Source of the DNA: a bacterium
GTDB lineage: Bacteria > Cyanobacteriota > Vampirovibrionia > Gastranaerophilales > Gastranaerophilaceae
Length of the DNA: 64,000 nucleotides
Direction of reading: 5' to 3'
Assembly (NCBI GenBank): GCA_017626055.1
Contig: JAGAJM010000014.1
Coordinates: forward strand, 82,523 to 146,522
The translations under genes and the position numbers were made by a program. Numbering within the stretch: position 1 is the stretch's first letter; every line of letters starts with the position of its first letter. A model generated the notes under the pieces. That model was not told the DNA's origin. It was given only the letters and a program-made list of their open reading frames with translations, and did no database searches. Positions 15,358 through 24,022 of this stretch are shown in pieces.

Positions 15358-15579
15358 TTGTTTAGAAGTAGGGATATGGGAAGAGCAGTTGCGGTTAGAA
15401 GATGGACTACGACTGCATTAGAGTGCTATAAGAGAGGATGTAATTGCGAAGGATGTTTTTATAGAGATTTCTTCAGCGGTTCTTCTCAAAAATGTCAAAT
15501 GAAAGCATCAGTTTTGGAATTAGTTAGAGTTATTGGAACTCCTGATGTTGAATTACCACAATTTTTAGCAGATGAATAA
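15358..15579 (+). CDS. Small conserved-looking Cys-motif protein, about 73 aa
   Basis: Not recognised. Core MGRAVAVRRWTTTALECYKR, then GCNCEGCFYRDFFSGSSQKCQ and MKASVLELVRVIGTP. The C-N-C-E-G-C and later QKC suggest a bound metal or disulfide; the tail after KCQMKASVLELVR is helical. Start is uncertain: TTG 15358 has GGAG 9 bases upstream; GTG 15343 or ATG 15376 are alternatives. It is separated from hpf by about 70 bases with its own promoter for hpf. Confidence 0.6.
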   Translation: MFRSRDMGRAVAVRRWTTTALECYKRGCNCEGCFYRDFFSGSSQKCQMKASVLELVRVIGTPDVELPQFLADE

Positions 15580-15610
15580 TAGGTTTGCCCTTTAAAAATT
15601 ATTCAAAATG

Positions 15611-15647
15611 TGTTATACTAAGAAAGTATTAGTATAGAAATTGGAGG
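15611..15647 (+). promoter_or_regulatory. Promoter and SD of hpf
   Basis: Extended -10 TGT-TATACT (15611-15619), then a short leader and GGAGG (15643-15647) 5 bases before ATG 15653. The SD makes ATG 15653 the start rather than the in-frame TTG at 15641, which lies inside the SD region. Confidence 0.7.
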
Positions 15648-15652
15648 TAAAA

Positions 15653-16033
15653 ATGCACATACACGTAAACGGCAGAAACATTGAAATTACAGATGCAATC
15701 AAAGCATACGTAAAAGAAAAAATCGGTAAAGTTGCAACTCACTATGATCAAATTCAAGGTATTGATGTAGTGTTATCTGTAATCAAAAACCCAGCTGCAG
15801 AAGGCAAACACATCGCAGAAGTTTCATGCAAAACAAATGCAGGTGTAATCCGTTGTGAAGAAGCTGCAGAATCAATGTATGCAAGCATCGATTTGTTAGC
15901 TGACAAGTTAGCTAGACAAATTACAAAACTAAAAGACAAAAACATTTCTTCAGACAAAGCATCAATCCGTACAGGTATTGTTGAAGAAGTAGCTGAAGAA
16001 GTTGAAGAAGATGTAAAAGCTATTGAAGAATAA
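15653..16033 (+). CDS. hpf: Ribosome hibernation promoting factor, short form (HPF/RaiA)
   Basis: 126 residues. The HPF/RaiA beta-alpha-beta-beta-beta-alpha domain fills residues 1-105 (MHIHVNGRNIEITDAIKAYV, ...ASIDLLADKLARQITKLKDK), followed by an acidic tail (EEVAEEVEEDVKAIEE). It binds the 30S decoding region and silences ribosomes in stationary phase or stress. It lacks the C-terminal dimerisation domain of long HPF, so it should follow the short-HPF/YfiA mode rather than form 100S dimers alone. Monocistronic, with terminator. Confidence 0.92.
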   Translation: MHIHVNGRNIEITDAIKAYVKEKIGKVATHYDQIQGIDVVLSVIKNPAAEGKHIAEVSCKTNAGVIRCEEAAESMYASIDLLADKLARQITKLKDKNISSDKASIRTGIVEEVAEEVEEDVKAIEE

Positions 16034-16062
16034 TTAAAAGTTTTTATATTAAATCGATTTAG

Positions 16063-16092
16063 ACCGCTGTATTTATGCAGCGGTTATTTTTT
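16063..16092 (+). terminator. Terminator after hpf
   Basis: ACCGCTG / CAGCGGT stem with an 8-base loop followed by TATTTTTT. Confidence 0.82.
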
Positions 16093-16107
16093 GAATAATT
16101 GCATTAA

Positions 16108-16137
16108 AAAAAGTGGCTCTTTTAGAACCACTTTTTC
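16108..16137 (-). terminator. Terminator of the HEAT-repeat gene
   Basis: AAAAAGTGG / CCACTTTTT stem; on the minus strand it ends in a T run (plus-strand A run at 16104-16112). Confidence 0.75.
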
Positions 16138-16165
16138 GTTTATATAATAAACAACCATTAGCTAA

Positions 16166-17023
16166 TTAAAATGTACCTGCAGGTTTTTTCTGAGGAGTTG
16201 CACCTGGAATTGATTGCCAGTTTGCAGCCATGATTTTTTTGAATGATTTTAGAGCTGTATCTTCTAGTTCACCTAGTTCTTCAGCTTCCATAATCAATTC
16301 TCTTAGCGGCATCAAAGCTCTTTGGTCTCTAAGAACACCTAAAGCAGCCGCAGCACCTGCTCTAACTAATTCGTTTTCTGAACGATTTCTCATAACATCA
16401 ATCAAAGCTGGAACCGCTTTTGTATCGTTCAATTTACCTAATGAAGTTACCGCATAAATTCTTACGTTAACCCATTCGTCATACAACATGTTAATAATTT
16501 TATCAACAGCTTTTTTGTTTCCGATTTCGCCTAATGCTCTTGTAGCATCACATCTAACGTTAACTTTTTCATGATCTAAAGATTCGATTAAAGCATCTGT
16601 TGCAACATCACCAATTTCAATTAAAGCATCTGTTGCAGTGATACAAACTTGTGGGTTTTCATCGTTTAAAGATTCAACAAGTGGTTCAACTACGATAGCG
16701 CCACCTAAACGACCCAACGCACGAGCTGCACGAACTCTAACGTCAACGTTGCGATCTTCACGTAAAGATTCAATCAAGTGGATTGTTGCAGCAGAATCAC
16801 CTAATTCACCTAAAGCTCTAGCTGCATATAATCTTACAGAACCGTTTTTATCATTTTTTAGAACATCAATCAATGGTTCAACTGCTTTTGAGTCACCCAT
16901 TTCGCCTAAAATACGAGCCGCATTATATCTAACTTTTTCAGAATTACTTGTTCTTAAGTCAGTTAATAATTCGTCAAACGATTTTTTCACTTGTTTTTTC
17001 TTACTGTTCACACTAATTGTCAT
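16166..17023 (-). CDS. HEAT-repeat protein (PBS-lyase-like repeats), 285 aa
   Basis: About seven tandem repeats of roughly 31 residues follow the pattern VRxxAARALGELGDxxAVEPLIxxL (residues 28-255). These are the short HEAT repeats first described in phycobilisome lyases and common in Cyanobacteria and many others. They form a solenoid for protein binding. No lyase role is implied here since no phycobiliproteins are present. GGAGGA lies 6 bases upstream of the ATG. Confidence 0.9.
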   Translation of the reverse strand: MTISVNSKKKQVKKSFDELLTDLRTSNSEKVRYNAARILGEMGDSKAVEPLIDVLKNDKNGSVRLYAARALGELGDSAATIHLIESLREDRNVDVRVRAARALGRLGGAIVVEPLVESLNDENPQVCITATDALIEIGDVATDALIESLDHEKVNVRCDATRALGEIGNKKAVDKIINMLYDEWVNVRIYAVTSLGKLNDTKAVPALIDVMRNRSENELVRAGAAAALGVLRDQRALMPLRELIMEAEELGELEDTALKSFKKIMAANWQSIPGATPQKKPAGTF

Positions 17024-17357
17024 TATTTTCCTCCGACACTATTACAATAATTTTCACACCTACTCTTTTATAAAGTTTTCTTTTCGAAAATTATTGCTTA
17101 ATTATCTTCTATATATTAATTTTTGTTTACAATTCATAAAGTACTTAAATTTATTCCTACTACTATGTCAATTTGGTCAGATAGTTGATTAAGGGTAATT
17201 CCGACACTTATTTATTCTGTACTACTATTATAACACATTATTTTAATTAATTCGACAATTTTATAAATAATTAGAAAAATTTTTATAATTGTTTAATTAA
17301 TAATATTTCTAATTTAGGAATAATTAAAAAAAGATTGTAACATTTCTTAAATATTTA
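17024..17357. promoter_or_regulatory. Intergenic region with a distant minus-strand promoter
   Basis: No gene seen in 334 bases. On the minus strand an extended TGT-TATAAT (-10 at 17227-17232) would start transcription near 17220, giving the HEAT-repeat mRNA a 5' UTR of about 200 bases. The leader is very AT-rich with no clear hairpin. A short sequence CCGACACT occurs twice (near 17033 and 17204). Confidence 0.45.
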
Positions 17358-19016
17358 CTACTCACAATTGATAGTAATAATAAACTCTGTACCAACCCCA
17401 AGTTCACTGTTTACTTTGATTTTACCATTATGCTTATCTATAATTTTTTGACTAATTGCGAGCCCTAAACCTGTTCCAACTCCTACATTTTTCGTAGTGT
17501 AACCCGCCGTAAATATTTTATTCAAATTTTCTGGAGAGATTCCTCGCCCAGTATCTCTGATTTTTACAGTCAAAATATTTGAATCATATTCTGTGGTAAT
17601 TGTAATTTTCCCTTCATTTTCAATAGCTTGACAAGCATTAACTAAAATATTTGTAAATACTTGGTTAAGCATATTTGGATAACATTTAATAGGCGGGATT
17701 TCACCATAATTTTTTACAACTTCAATTTTATTTTTTGTTTCATGACGAATTAAATCAAGAGTCAGATCGAGTTCTTTGTTGATATTCGCTTCTTGTAACT
17801 CAGATTCATCAAGACGTACAAACTTTTTCAACGAAACAACAATATTACTTATTCTTTGAATAGCTTCACTATCAATAGCATTGATTTCATTGAACATTTC
17901 TTTCAAGTCTTCTTGTTCTATTTTTGAAATCAGTTTTGAAATTATAGAATTATTAGATTTTATAGAGGCAACTGGAGTATTGATTTCATGCGCCACCCCA
18001 GCTACTAACTGACCTAACGACGCCATTTTTTCCGAATGAATAAGTTGTAATTGAGTTTCCTTAAGCTCTTCCAACGCCTTTTTTAATTCCCTAACGTTTT
18101 TTGCGTTCTTTTGATAAAGTTCAGCTCTTAGAATTGCGTTACCTAATTGAGAAGAAATTGCCTCTAAGATTTCCAATTCCTCATTTAACTCTCTTTTTTG
18201 ATAACTCAACAAGACCAAGACCCCAATCATCTTTTGCAAATGAAAAACTGGAACAACAATTCTCAAAACAGATTGCTTAAATGGTTCTGCGCCAACATAT
18301 TCCATCAGAGAATAACTAATAGATGTCCTATTTGCTCTTAATTGTTTCATAACAAGCGCATCAAATGAAATCTTTTTACCCTTTAATGTTGAATTTTCAC
18401 CGAAAGTTTCTTCTATACAGAACTCAGCCTCTTGCATAGAAGCATAATAAGCTCTAAAACATCCAAACATTATCGCCAATTCTTTCAAAGCAGAATTTAA
18501 AATCACAGAAATATCCATCGATTCTCTTATAATATTTGAAACTTTGTTAATCAATGCAATCCTAATCGCTTGAGATTGAGCTTTTTGACGAATTTTTTGT
18601 AACTCATCATTTTCTTCTTCTAACTTTGAAAGTTTATGCTGAAAAACTTCACGCTCTTTTTGTTTATCCTGCAATAAAACTTCTGAGGTTACATCAACCA
18701 AAAATATAATTGTGTAAGCCCCTCGCTTTATCGCAGTTAAATCATAATACACAAACTGATTTTGGCTGTTCAAATAAGTAACTCTAGCGAAGAAATTTTC
18801 CGTTGAAACAATTGCCTGAAATATAGGTGAATATAAATCTACATTTTCACTATCCATAGGGCACATATCAAAACTCATTTTATGAGCAAATTTTCTAATA
18901 TCTCCAAAATGTTGAAAAACACGACAAAAAATATTGTTCCTAAAAACAACATTCTCATAATCCCTAACAATAATTACTGGATCCCTATACTGATTGAAAA
19001 AATCAAATTTCTTCAT
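17358..19016 (-). CDS. PAS-GAF sensor histidine kinase (orphan)
   Basis: 552 residues: N-terminal PAS-like domain (about 10-120), coiled coil (120-160), GAF-like domain (about 165-300), second coiled coil, HisKA with phospho-accepting His in GVAHEINTPVAS (near residue 345), then HATPase_c with NILVNACQAIENEG (N box), DTGRGISPENLNKIF (G1/F) and GTGLGLAISQKII (G2). No membrane helix, so it is cytosolic. It resembles the NtrB-like HPK4 class ('NTPVASIKSN'). No response regulator is adjacent. Leaderless: TTGCCC, 17 bp, TATAAT, 6 bases, ATG. Confidence 0.93.
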   Translation of the reverse strand: MKKFDFFNQYRDPVIIVRDYENVVFRNNIFCRVFQHFGDIRKFAHKMSFDMCPMDSENVDLYSPIFQAIVSTENFFARVTYLNSQNQFVYYDLTAIKRGAYTIIFLVDVTSEVLLQDKQKEREVFQHKLSKLEEENDELQKIRQKAQSQAIRIALINKVSNIIRESMDISVILNSALKELAIMFGCFRAYYASMQEAEFCIEETFGENSTLKGKKISFDALVMKQLRANRTSISYSLMEYVGAEPFKQSVLRIVVPVFHLQKMIGVLVLLSYQKRELNEELEILEAISSQLGNAILRAELYQKNAKNVRELKKALEELKETQLQLIHSEKMASLGQLVAGVAHEINTPVASIKSNNSIISKLISKIEQEDLKEMFNEINAIDSEAIQRISNIVVSLKKFVRLDESELQEANINKELDLTLDLIRHETKNKIEVVKNYGEIPPIKCYPNMLNQVFTNILVNACQAIENEGKITITTEYDSNILTVKIRDTGRGISPENLNKIFTAGYTTKNVGVGTGLGLAISQKIIDKHNGKIKVNSELGVGTEFIITINCE

Positions 19017-19022
19017 ACAAAA

Positions 19023-19051
19023 ATTATATTCTAATTCAAGATGTTGGGCAA
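19023..19051 (-). promoter_or_regulatory. Leaderless promoter of the histidine kinase gene
   Basis: On the minus strand, TTGCCC (19046-19051), 17-bp spacer, TATAAT (19023-19028), then 6 bases to the ATG at 19016. Confidence 0.78.
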
Positions 19052-19067
19052 GTTGTAATTGTTGAGT

Positions 19068-19271
19068 TTAACCCAACCAACACACTAATTTTTTTCCCTT
19101 GAACGCTATCTCATAATACAAATCATCAGCTAACCTTTTTACAAATTTGACTAAAGGTCGCAAGTAAGCTACACCTTCCTCGTTATTGTTTTGACAATAA
19201 AAATCCAAAACCACAGATAAATCAAACAAATCAGAAGCCAAATTAGTCAACTTTTTATCATATTTTTCCAT
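19068..19271 (-). CDS. Small hypothetical protein, 67 aa
   Basis: Not recognised. Helical, MEKYDKKLTNLASDLFDLSV then ...VKFVKRLADDLYYEIAFKGK. Start chosen at 19271 because a TATAAT (plus-strand ATTATA at 19278-19283) ends 6 bases before it, as in other leaderless genes here; an upstream ATG at 19316 would add 15 hydrophobic residues and cross the promoter. It lies just upstream of the histidine kinase gene on the same strand, but the kinase has its own promoter. Confidence 0.55.
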   Translation of the reverse strand: MEKYDKKLTNLASDLFDLSVVLDFYCQNNNEEGVAYLRPLVKFVKRLADDLYYEIAFKGKKLVCWLG

Positions 19272-19405
19272 AACAAAATTATAATTAACAAAATAAATTA
19301 TTAACAGGAATGACATTCCAGTTTTAAAAAAAGAAAAACAATAGAAACATGGCTAGTTTATAAAATATCAATGATGTTATATCCTTAATAACAAAGGAAG
19401 TATTT

Positions 19406-19741
19406 ATGACAAAAAAGAAAACAATCTTGGTAGATCTTGATGGAGTTTTGAATCAATATAATGGTATTTTTGACGAAAACATTATCCCAGAAATCAAAAA
19501 TGGTGCAGTAGATTTTGTTAAAAATTTATCAACAAACTTTGATATAAAAATTTTTACGACAAGAAACAAAATATTAACTACAAAATGGCTTATAAAAAAT
19601 AATCTTAGCCAGTATATTTCTGATATCACAGATATCAAAGAACCAGCATATTTATACATTGACGACAGATGTATTTGTTTTAATGGCAATTTTGATGATA
19701 CAACTAATAAAATTCAAAACTTTAAACCATGGTACAAATAG
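19406..19741 (+). CDS. Small HAD-superfamily phosphatase-like protein, 111 aa
   Basis: HAD motif I VDLDGVLNQY (nucleophile Asp near residue 10), motif II Thr in IFTTRN, and an acidic motif near the end (YIDDRCICFNG). Minimal HAD core without an evident cap, similar in size to 5'-nucleotidase-like or sugar-phosphatase HAD proteins; substrate unknown. AAAGGAAG lies 5-6 bases upstream. Precedes deoB on the same strand by 39 bases, so a nucleotide-salvage link is possible but not shown. Confidence 0.75.
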   Translation: MTKKKTILVDLDGVLNQYNGIFDENIIPEIKNGAVDFVKNLSTNFDIKIFTTRNKILTTKWLIKNNLSQYISDITDIKEPAYLYIDDRCICFNGNFDDTTNKIQNFKPWYK

Positions 19742-19780
19742 CCCCTTTTGTGTTAATATCAAATAAAGGGGGAAATGAGT

Positions 19781-20956
19781 ATGACAAGAGCAATTATTAT
19801 GGTAATTGATTCTATGGGAATTGGGGCAATGCCTGATTGCCGTGAATTTAATGATGTACCAGAATGTAATACACTAAAACATGTTTGCGAATTCAACAAA
19901 GGTTTAAATGTTCCTAATCTAGAAAAAATGGGATTAGGGAATATACAAGATTTTGATGGAATTAAAAAAGTTGAAAAGCCAATCGCAACTTATGCGACAT
20001 TAGTTGAAAAATCTAAAGGAAAAGATACCACAACTGGACACTGGGAAATTGCTGGTATTGTATTAGACAGAGCATTTTCAACTTTCCCAAATGGTTTCCC
20101 TCAAGAATTGATTGATAAATTCATCAAAGAAACAAATTGTGGCGGAATTTTAGCAAACTGCCCAGCAAGTGGGACTGCAATTATCGAAAAATTAAACGAT
20201 GAGCACCACGCAACAAAATTCCCAATCATTTACACGTCAGCAGACAGTGTATTCCAAATTGCAGTCGATACAGACTTAATCCCACTTGAAACATTATACA
20301 AATGGTGTGAAATTGCAAGAAAAATCCTAACAGAAGATGACTACTATGTATCAAGAGTAATCGCTCGCCCATACAAAGTTATTGATGGTAAACCAACAAG
20401 AATTTCAAAAGATAGACGTGATTATTCAATCGAACCTATTGCACCAACTTTATTAAACGAAGTTAAAGAAGATGGTGGGAAAGTTATCGGTATCGGTAAA
20501 ATTGAAGATATTTTCTCAAAATCAGGCATCACACATGCTATCCACACTGGTTCAAATAAAGAAGGTTTAGAATTAACACTAAAAGCAATTAAAGAAGAAT
20601 TACCACTTGAAGAAATTGCATATGAAAAAGGGTTAGAATATTCAGATAAGGAAATAATTTTCACAAACCTTGTTGATACAGATATGTTATTTGGACACAG
20701 AAACGATCCAGCAGGTTACGGAAAAGCTATCGAAGAAATTGACACATATTTAACACCTATTTTAGAGGCTCTAAAAGAAGATGATATGTTAATTATTACA
20801 GCAGACCATGGTTGTGATCCATGTGTTGATGGTACTGACCATACAAGAGAAAAAGTACCTTGCATAATCTACTCAAAATCATTACCTTCAAATGGGTATT
20901 TAGGTGAAGTTAATGGTTTCGATATAATTTCTTCATACATCAGAGAGTGGATTTAA
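19781..20956 (+). CDS. deoB: Phosphopentomutase
   Basis: Interconverts ribose-1-phosphate (or deoxyribose-1-phosphate) and the 5-phosphate in nucleoside salvage. 391 residues, standard. Alkaline-phosphatase-fold metal motifs: VIDSMGIGAMPD (N-terminal Asp), catalytic Thr in KDTTTGHWE near residue 88, FGHRNDPAGYG, and TADHGCDP...DHTREKVP near the C-terminus. AAAGGGGG lies 8 bases before ATG 19781; the ATG six bases earlier is too close to it. Confidence 0.95.
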   Translation: MTRAIIMVIDSMGIGAMPDCREFNDVPECNTLKHVCEFNKGLNVPNLEKMGLGNIQDFDGIKKVEKPIATYATLVEKSKGKDTTTGHWEIAGIVLDRAFSTFPNGFPQELIDKFIKETNCGGILANCPASGTAIIEKLNDEHHATKFPIIYTSADSVFQIAVDTDLIPLETLYKWCEIARKILTEDDYYVSRVIARPYKVIDGKPTRISKDRRDYSIEPIAPTLLNEVKEDGGKVIGIGKIEDIFSKSGITHAIHTGSNKEGLELTLKAIKEELPLEEIAYEKGLEYSDKEIIFTNLVDTDMLFGHRNDPAGYGKAIEEIDTYLTPILEALKEDDMLIITADHGCDPCVDGTDHTREKVPCIIYSKSLPSNGYLGEVNGFDIISSYIREWI

Positions 20957-21046
20957 AAATCTCATACTAGATATTTTATATAGTTTGTTATATAATTTCA
21001 TTGTGAAAGAAATTTCACGTAAATGTAAAATAAGGAGAACGTAAAA

Positions 21047-21223
21047 ATGACAGTTAAAGTTAATGACAGTTGCATCGGATGCGGCGCTTGCGAATCTATT
21101 TGTGATGCAGTATTTTCAATCGAAGACAAAGCAGTAGTTAATGAAGCAGCAGTTGCTGATAACATTGACGCAGTTAAAGAAGCTGCTGATGCTTGCCCAG
21201 TTGCAGCAATCGAAGTTGAATAA
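21047..21223 (+). CDS. Single [4Fe-4S] ferredoxin, 58 aa
   Basis: A small frame encoding MTVKVNDSCIGCGACESICD... with ligands C9, C12, C15 and the distal Cys in DACPVAAIEVE, plus C19. One cubane cluster with an extra cysteine, as in Thermotoga-type ferredoxins where the second half-cluster has been lost. It would be a low-potential electron carrier, a natural partner for pyruvate:ferredoxin oxidoreductase and hydrogenase in a fermenter. AAGGAGA lies 8 bases upstream of the ATG. Followed by a strong terminator. Confidence 0.93.
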   Translation: MTVKVNDSCIGCGACESICDAVFSIEDKAVVNEAAVADNIDAVKEAADACPVAAIEVE

Positions 21224-21241
21224 TTAACAATTATTTAAAAT

Positions 21242-21282
21242 AAAATAACCGACTAGGAAACATCTTAGTCGGTTATTTTTTG
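21242..21282. terminator. Terminator between the ferredoxin gene and a convergent gene
   Basis: 14-bp stem AAAATAACCGACTA / TAGTCGGTTATTTT with a 10-base loop and flanking A/T runs. Confidence 0.9.
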
Positions 21283-21294
21283 TGTAATTCTTAA

Positions 21295-21675
21295 TTAAAA
21301 TGAGCAAGTAATAACTAAATCTGAACCAGTATTTCTTGCTTCTTCAATAGCAAAATCTTGGTCTAATCTTTCAATACCATCAGAAGTTGCAACTCCAATA
21401 ATTTTACAAGTCAAACTATCTGATGATGAAGATTTTTTACTCAACTCATCAACTCTTTTATTTAAAAATTCAAACTGTTGTTCCAAATACTCAACAGATG
21501 CATTATCTTGAGTTGCAGATGCTTTTTGTTTGTAATCAGTAGATAAAACCTTTTTTTCAGGTTGAGCTTTACTTGTTGCAACATCTTTTGTATTTGAATA
21601 GATTGCAGCAATTACAAATAAGAACATACAAACAATTATAACTGTTAATACCTTAAATTTATTCATACTTTCCAT
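21295..21675 (-). CDS. Membrane-anchored hypothetical protein, 126 aa
   Basis: Not recognised. One N-terminal hydrophobic helix (VLTVIIVCMFLFVIAAIY, residues 9-26) that may anchor it, then a Lys/Ala/Gln-rich linker, a short coiled coil (VEYLEQQFEFLNKRVDELSKK) and a C-terminal domain with two Cys (LTCKIIGVATSDG...LVITCSF). GGGAGAG lies 4 bases upstream of the ATG. Confidence 0.65.
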   Translation of the reverse strand: MESMNKFKVLTVIIVCMFLFVIAAIYSNTKDVATSKAQPEKKVLSTDYKQKASATQDNASVEYLEQQFEFLNKRVDELSKKSSSSDSLTCKIIGVATSDGIERLDQDFAIEEARNTGSDLVITCSF

Positions 21676-21745
21676 AAAACTCTCCCTATTTAAATCTAAG
21701 TATCATCATTTTAGCATAAATTTAGCCCTGTGCAAATATATTACA

Positions 21746-21780
21746 AACAAAAAAGGTGGATTAATAAACCCACCTTTTCT
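21746..21780 (-). terminator. Terminator of pckA
   Basis: AAAAGGTGG / CCACCTTTT stem with a 10-base loop; the minus strand ends in a T-rich run. Confidence 0.82.
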
Positions 21781-21800
21781 ATTTTATAACTAAGTTATAA

Positions 21801-23462
21801 CTAAACTGAAGCTAAAGAAGTAGCTTGGCAAACAACAGCTTCTAATGCTTCTAAAGCATCAGCAGGAAGTTTATCAATACCAGCTTTTTCAGTTTCTCTA
21901 GATTTAACGAAGTTAACTCTATCGTTCATACGAGCAACAAATTGAGAAGCATATTCTTTGTTAGAGAATGATGCGTCAAAACCTTCGATATCCATGATTT
22001 CGATATCTGAGAAGTTTTCCCATTTGTGGAAGTTAGCAGAACCTTCAACGATAGCTTCGATAATACCTAATGTATGTTTAGGTTGAACTTTAGTACCCAT
22101 GAATTCACCAGTATTCAAGATGTAACAATCAACGCCATCAGCGATTAATTGTTTGAATCTTGTATAGTCAACTGATAATGGGTAAACTCTGAATGGGTTA
22201 GCATATGGTTCAACAACTAATGCGTTAGGGTCAACACCTGCAGCAAGTCTTTCAGCTGAAGAACGTTTTGTAGCTAAAGTAGCACCCATAGCTGAACCTA
22301 ATGAAGCGCCTGACAATTTCAATACAGGAGGAATTGTAGGGTCTTTCATTAACCAGAAAATAGCGTTGATAGGTTCGTTGATTCTGTCAACTCTGTTTGG
22401 TGACCATAATTTTGATTTAACTGCACGGCCGTTACCATTTCTGATATCTTCTGTAACTGAAACAACTTTACCGTCAGCTAAAGCAATAGCACCGGCATTT
22501 TGTTGAGTTAAGATATATTTGTTATCTTCACAACCGATTGGGTAGTCAGCTGTTTTATCAAAGTAAGCTGGTTCAAGAGCGATTGTGTATTTGTCTTCAA
22601 CGTTAATGATGAAAGCATCATCGTGAAGAACTGTAATATCATATTTTCCGCCGTGTTTAGCGTGAGTAATTGTTGATTTACCAGAACCTGATAGACCAAA
22701 TACTGCAACTTGGAAAGATTTTCCGCCGTCTAAGTTGTAACGTTTCATACCGCCGTGGCAAGAAGCGTAACCATTACGAGCAGCAGCACCCCAAGCTAGA
22801 GTCAATGTACCTTTTTTGTGTTCACCAAAATATCTCATACCCAAGATACAAGCACAGTTGTGTTCTGGGTCAAAGAATGTTAGACCATATGGGAAGTCTG
22901 GGTGAGTCCAATCTGGATCAGAGAATACATAGATATCACCTTCTGGTAATTCTCTTGATTCAGAGTACATTGCAGCATATGCTTCGTTAATGTATTGGAA
23001 GTTTAACATCCAAGAATACATAACGTTTTCGAATCCTTCTGGAATCATTAAGTGAGCTTTAATCATAAAGTCGTTGTCTAAACCAACAACAGCTTCAGTT
23101 TTATACATCAATTTATCACGTGTACCATAGATAGCTTCACGGATAATTGGTAATAAATAACCTAAATCGCAACTTGGTTCGCCAACGATTTTTCTAGCAG
23201 CTGCACAACGACCAACTACTGTACCATCGTTGAATAACAATTGGTTAGCACCTTGAGGTAAACCTAATTTTTCAGGTTGGAATACTGGCATGCCAGTTAA
23301 TTCAATAGTACCTGAAGATGATTTAGCTAACTTGTATGCTTCTGATACAGATTTAACTTCTTCAACATTGTTGCCAAAGAAAGGAGCTGTAATAGTAGCA
23401 CGAGCAGCTGACATCACTTGTTTCAATTCTTCTGAAGTTGTAAAGAATTCTTTTGTTGTCAT
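21801..23462 (-). CDS. pckA: Phosphoenolpyruvate carboxykinase (ATP)
   Basis: 553 residues. Kinase-1a P-loop GLSGSGKST near residue 255, the metal-binding HDDAF (kinase-2) and the preceding CHGGMKRYN region, and late motifs with arginines (RSSAERLAAG, NPFRVYPL). Interconverts oxaloacetate + ATP and PEP + CO2 + ADP; in anaerobes the enzyme often fixes CO2 and makes ATP on the route to succinate or malate. The codon choice is less AT-rich than neighbours, fitting high expression. AAAAGGAGA lies 6 bases upstream. Confidence 0.95.
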   Translation of the reverse strand: MTTKEFFTTSEELKQVMSAARATITAPFFGNNVEEVKSVSEAYKLAKSSSGTIELTGMPVFQPEKLGLPQGANQLLFNDGTVVGRCAAARKIVGEPSCDLGYLLPIIREAIYGTRDKLMYKTEAVVGLDNDFMIKAHLMIPEGFENVMYSWMLNFQYINEAYAAMYSESRELPEGDIYVFSDPDWTHPDFPYGLTFFDPEHNCACILGMRYFGEHKKGTLTLAWGAAARNGYASCHGGMKRYNLDGGKSFQVAVFGLSGSGKSTITHAKHGGKYDITVLHDDAFIINVEDKYTIALEPAYFDKTADYPIGCEDNKYILTQQNAGAIALADGKVVSVTEDIRNGNGRAVKSKLWSPNRVDRINEPINAIFWLMKDPTIPPVLKLSGASLGSAMGATLATKRSSAERLAAGVDPNALVVEPYANPFRVYPLSVDYTRFKQLIADGVDCYILNTGEFMGTKVQPKHTLGIIEAIVEGSANFHKWENFSDIEIMDIEGFDASFSNKEYASQFVARMNDRVNFVKSRETEKAGIDKLPADALEALEAVVCQATSLASV

Positions 23463-23654
23463 AATTTTCTCCTTTTTCTACTAAAAAGTTATATAAAGTG
23501 TAAAATTTACATTTAACCTATATACAGTCAGTGTACTACAAAGAAAAAAACTAGACAAGTAGTTAAAAACATTTTCATACATATATAGCAGGCTAATATA
23601 AGTTTCACTAACTGGGTATATTTTCAAAAAATTTTTCGATAGAAAATAAATTTT

Positions 23655-23981
23655 ATGCCCAAAATAATTCTTTTATTCATTATTTTTTTGTATCTTCAAA
23701 ACATTTGTTTTGCACATATCCCCTGCCAAGAAATAAATCTTTTTCAACCTGCAATAGTAAATAATGTACTCAACCTAAGTGAAGAACAAATTAAACTTAA
23801 ATCCTATAATTACAAAGCGTTTAAAAAATGTCTTACAAACGATCAACGTATAAAACTCAATATGATAAGAAAACTGGAAAAAGAGAATTGTAAAAAATCG
23901 AAAAAACAACCAAACTATTACAAGTCAAATCCGCAAATGAATTATTTTGGCGACCCAAAAACTTATTCAAAAATAAAGTAA
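23655..23981 (+). CDS. Secreted small protein, 108 aa, CpxP/Spy-like motifs
   Basis: Signal peptide MPKIILLFIIFLYLQNICFA. The mature part has LSEEQIKLKSYNYKAFKKCL and TNDQRIKLNMIRKLEKENCK, resembling the paired LTxxQ helices of CpxP/Spy-type periplasmic proteins, and a charged Asn/Tyr/Lys tail. No Shine-Dalgarno is visible. Family assignment is tentative. First of two secreted-protein genes preceding the LptF/G-like permease, each with its own start signals. Confidence 0.6.
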   Translation: MPKIILLFIIFLYLQNICFAHIPCQEINLFQPAIVNNVLNLSEEQIKLKSYNYKAFKKCLTNDQRIKLNMIRKLEKENCKKSKKQPNYYKSNPQMNYFGDPKTYSKIK

Positions 23982-24010
23982 ACATACGATGATTTTTCAC
24001 AAATAATTAT

Positions 24011-24022
24011 TATAATTATGGT
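24011..24022 (+). promoter_or_regulatory. Leaderless -10 element of the secreted 214-aa protein gene
   Basis: TATAAT at 24011-24016, 6 bases before the ATG (24023). The -35 is not obvious. Confidence 0.65.

Noticed and set aside
16166..17023. HEAT-repeat protein as a phycobilin lyase
   Set aside because: The repeats are generic, no phycobiliprotein gene is present, and the organism appears non-photosynthetic.
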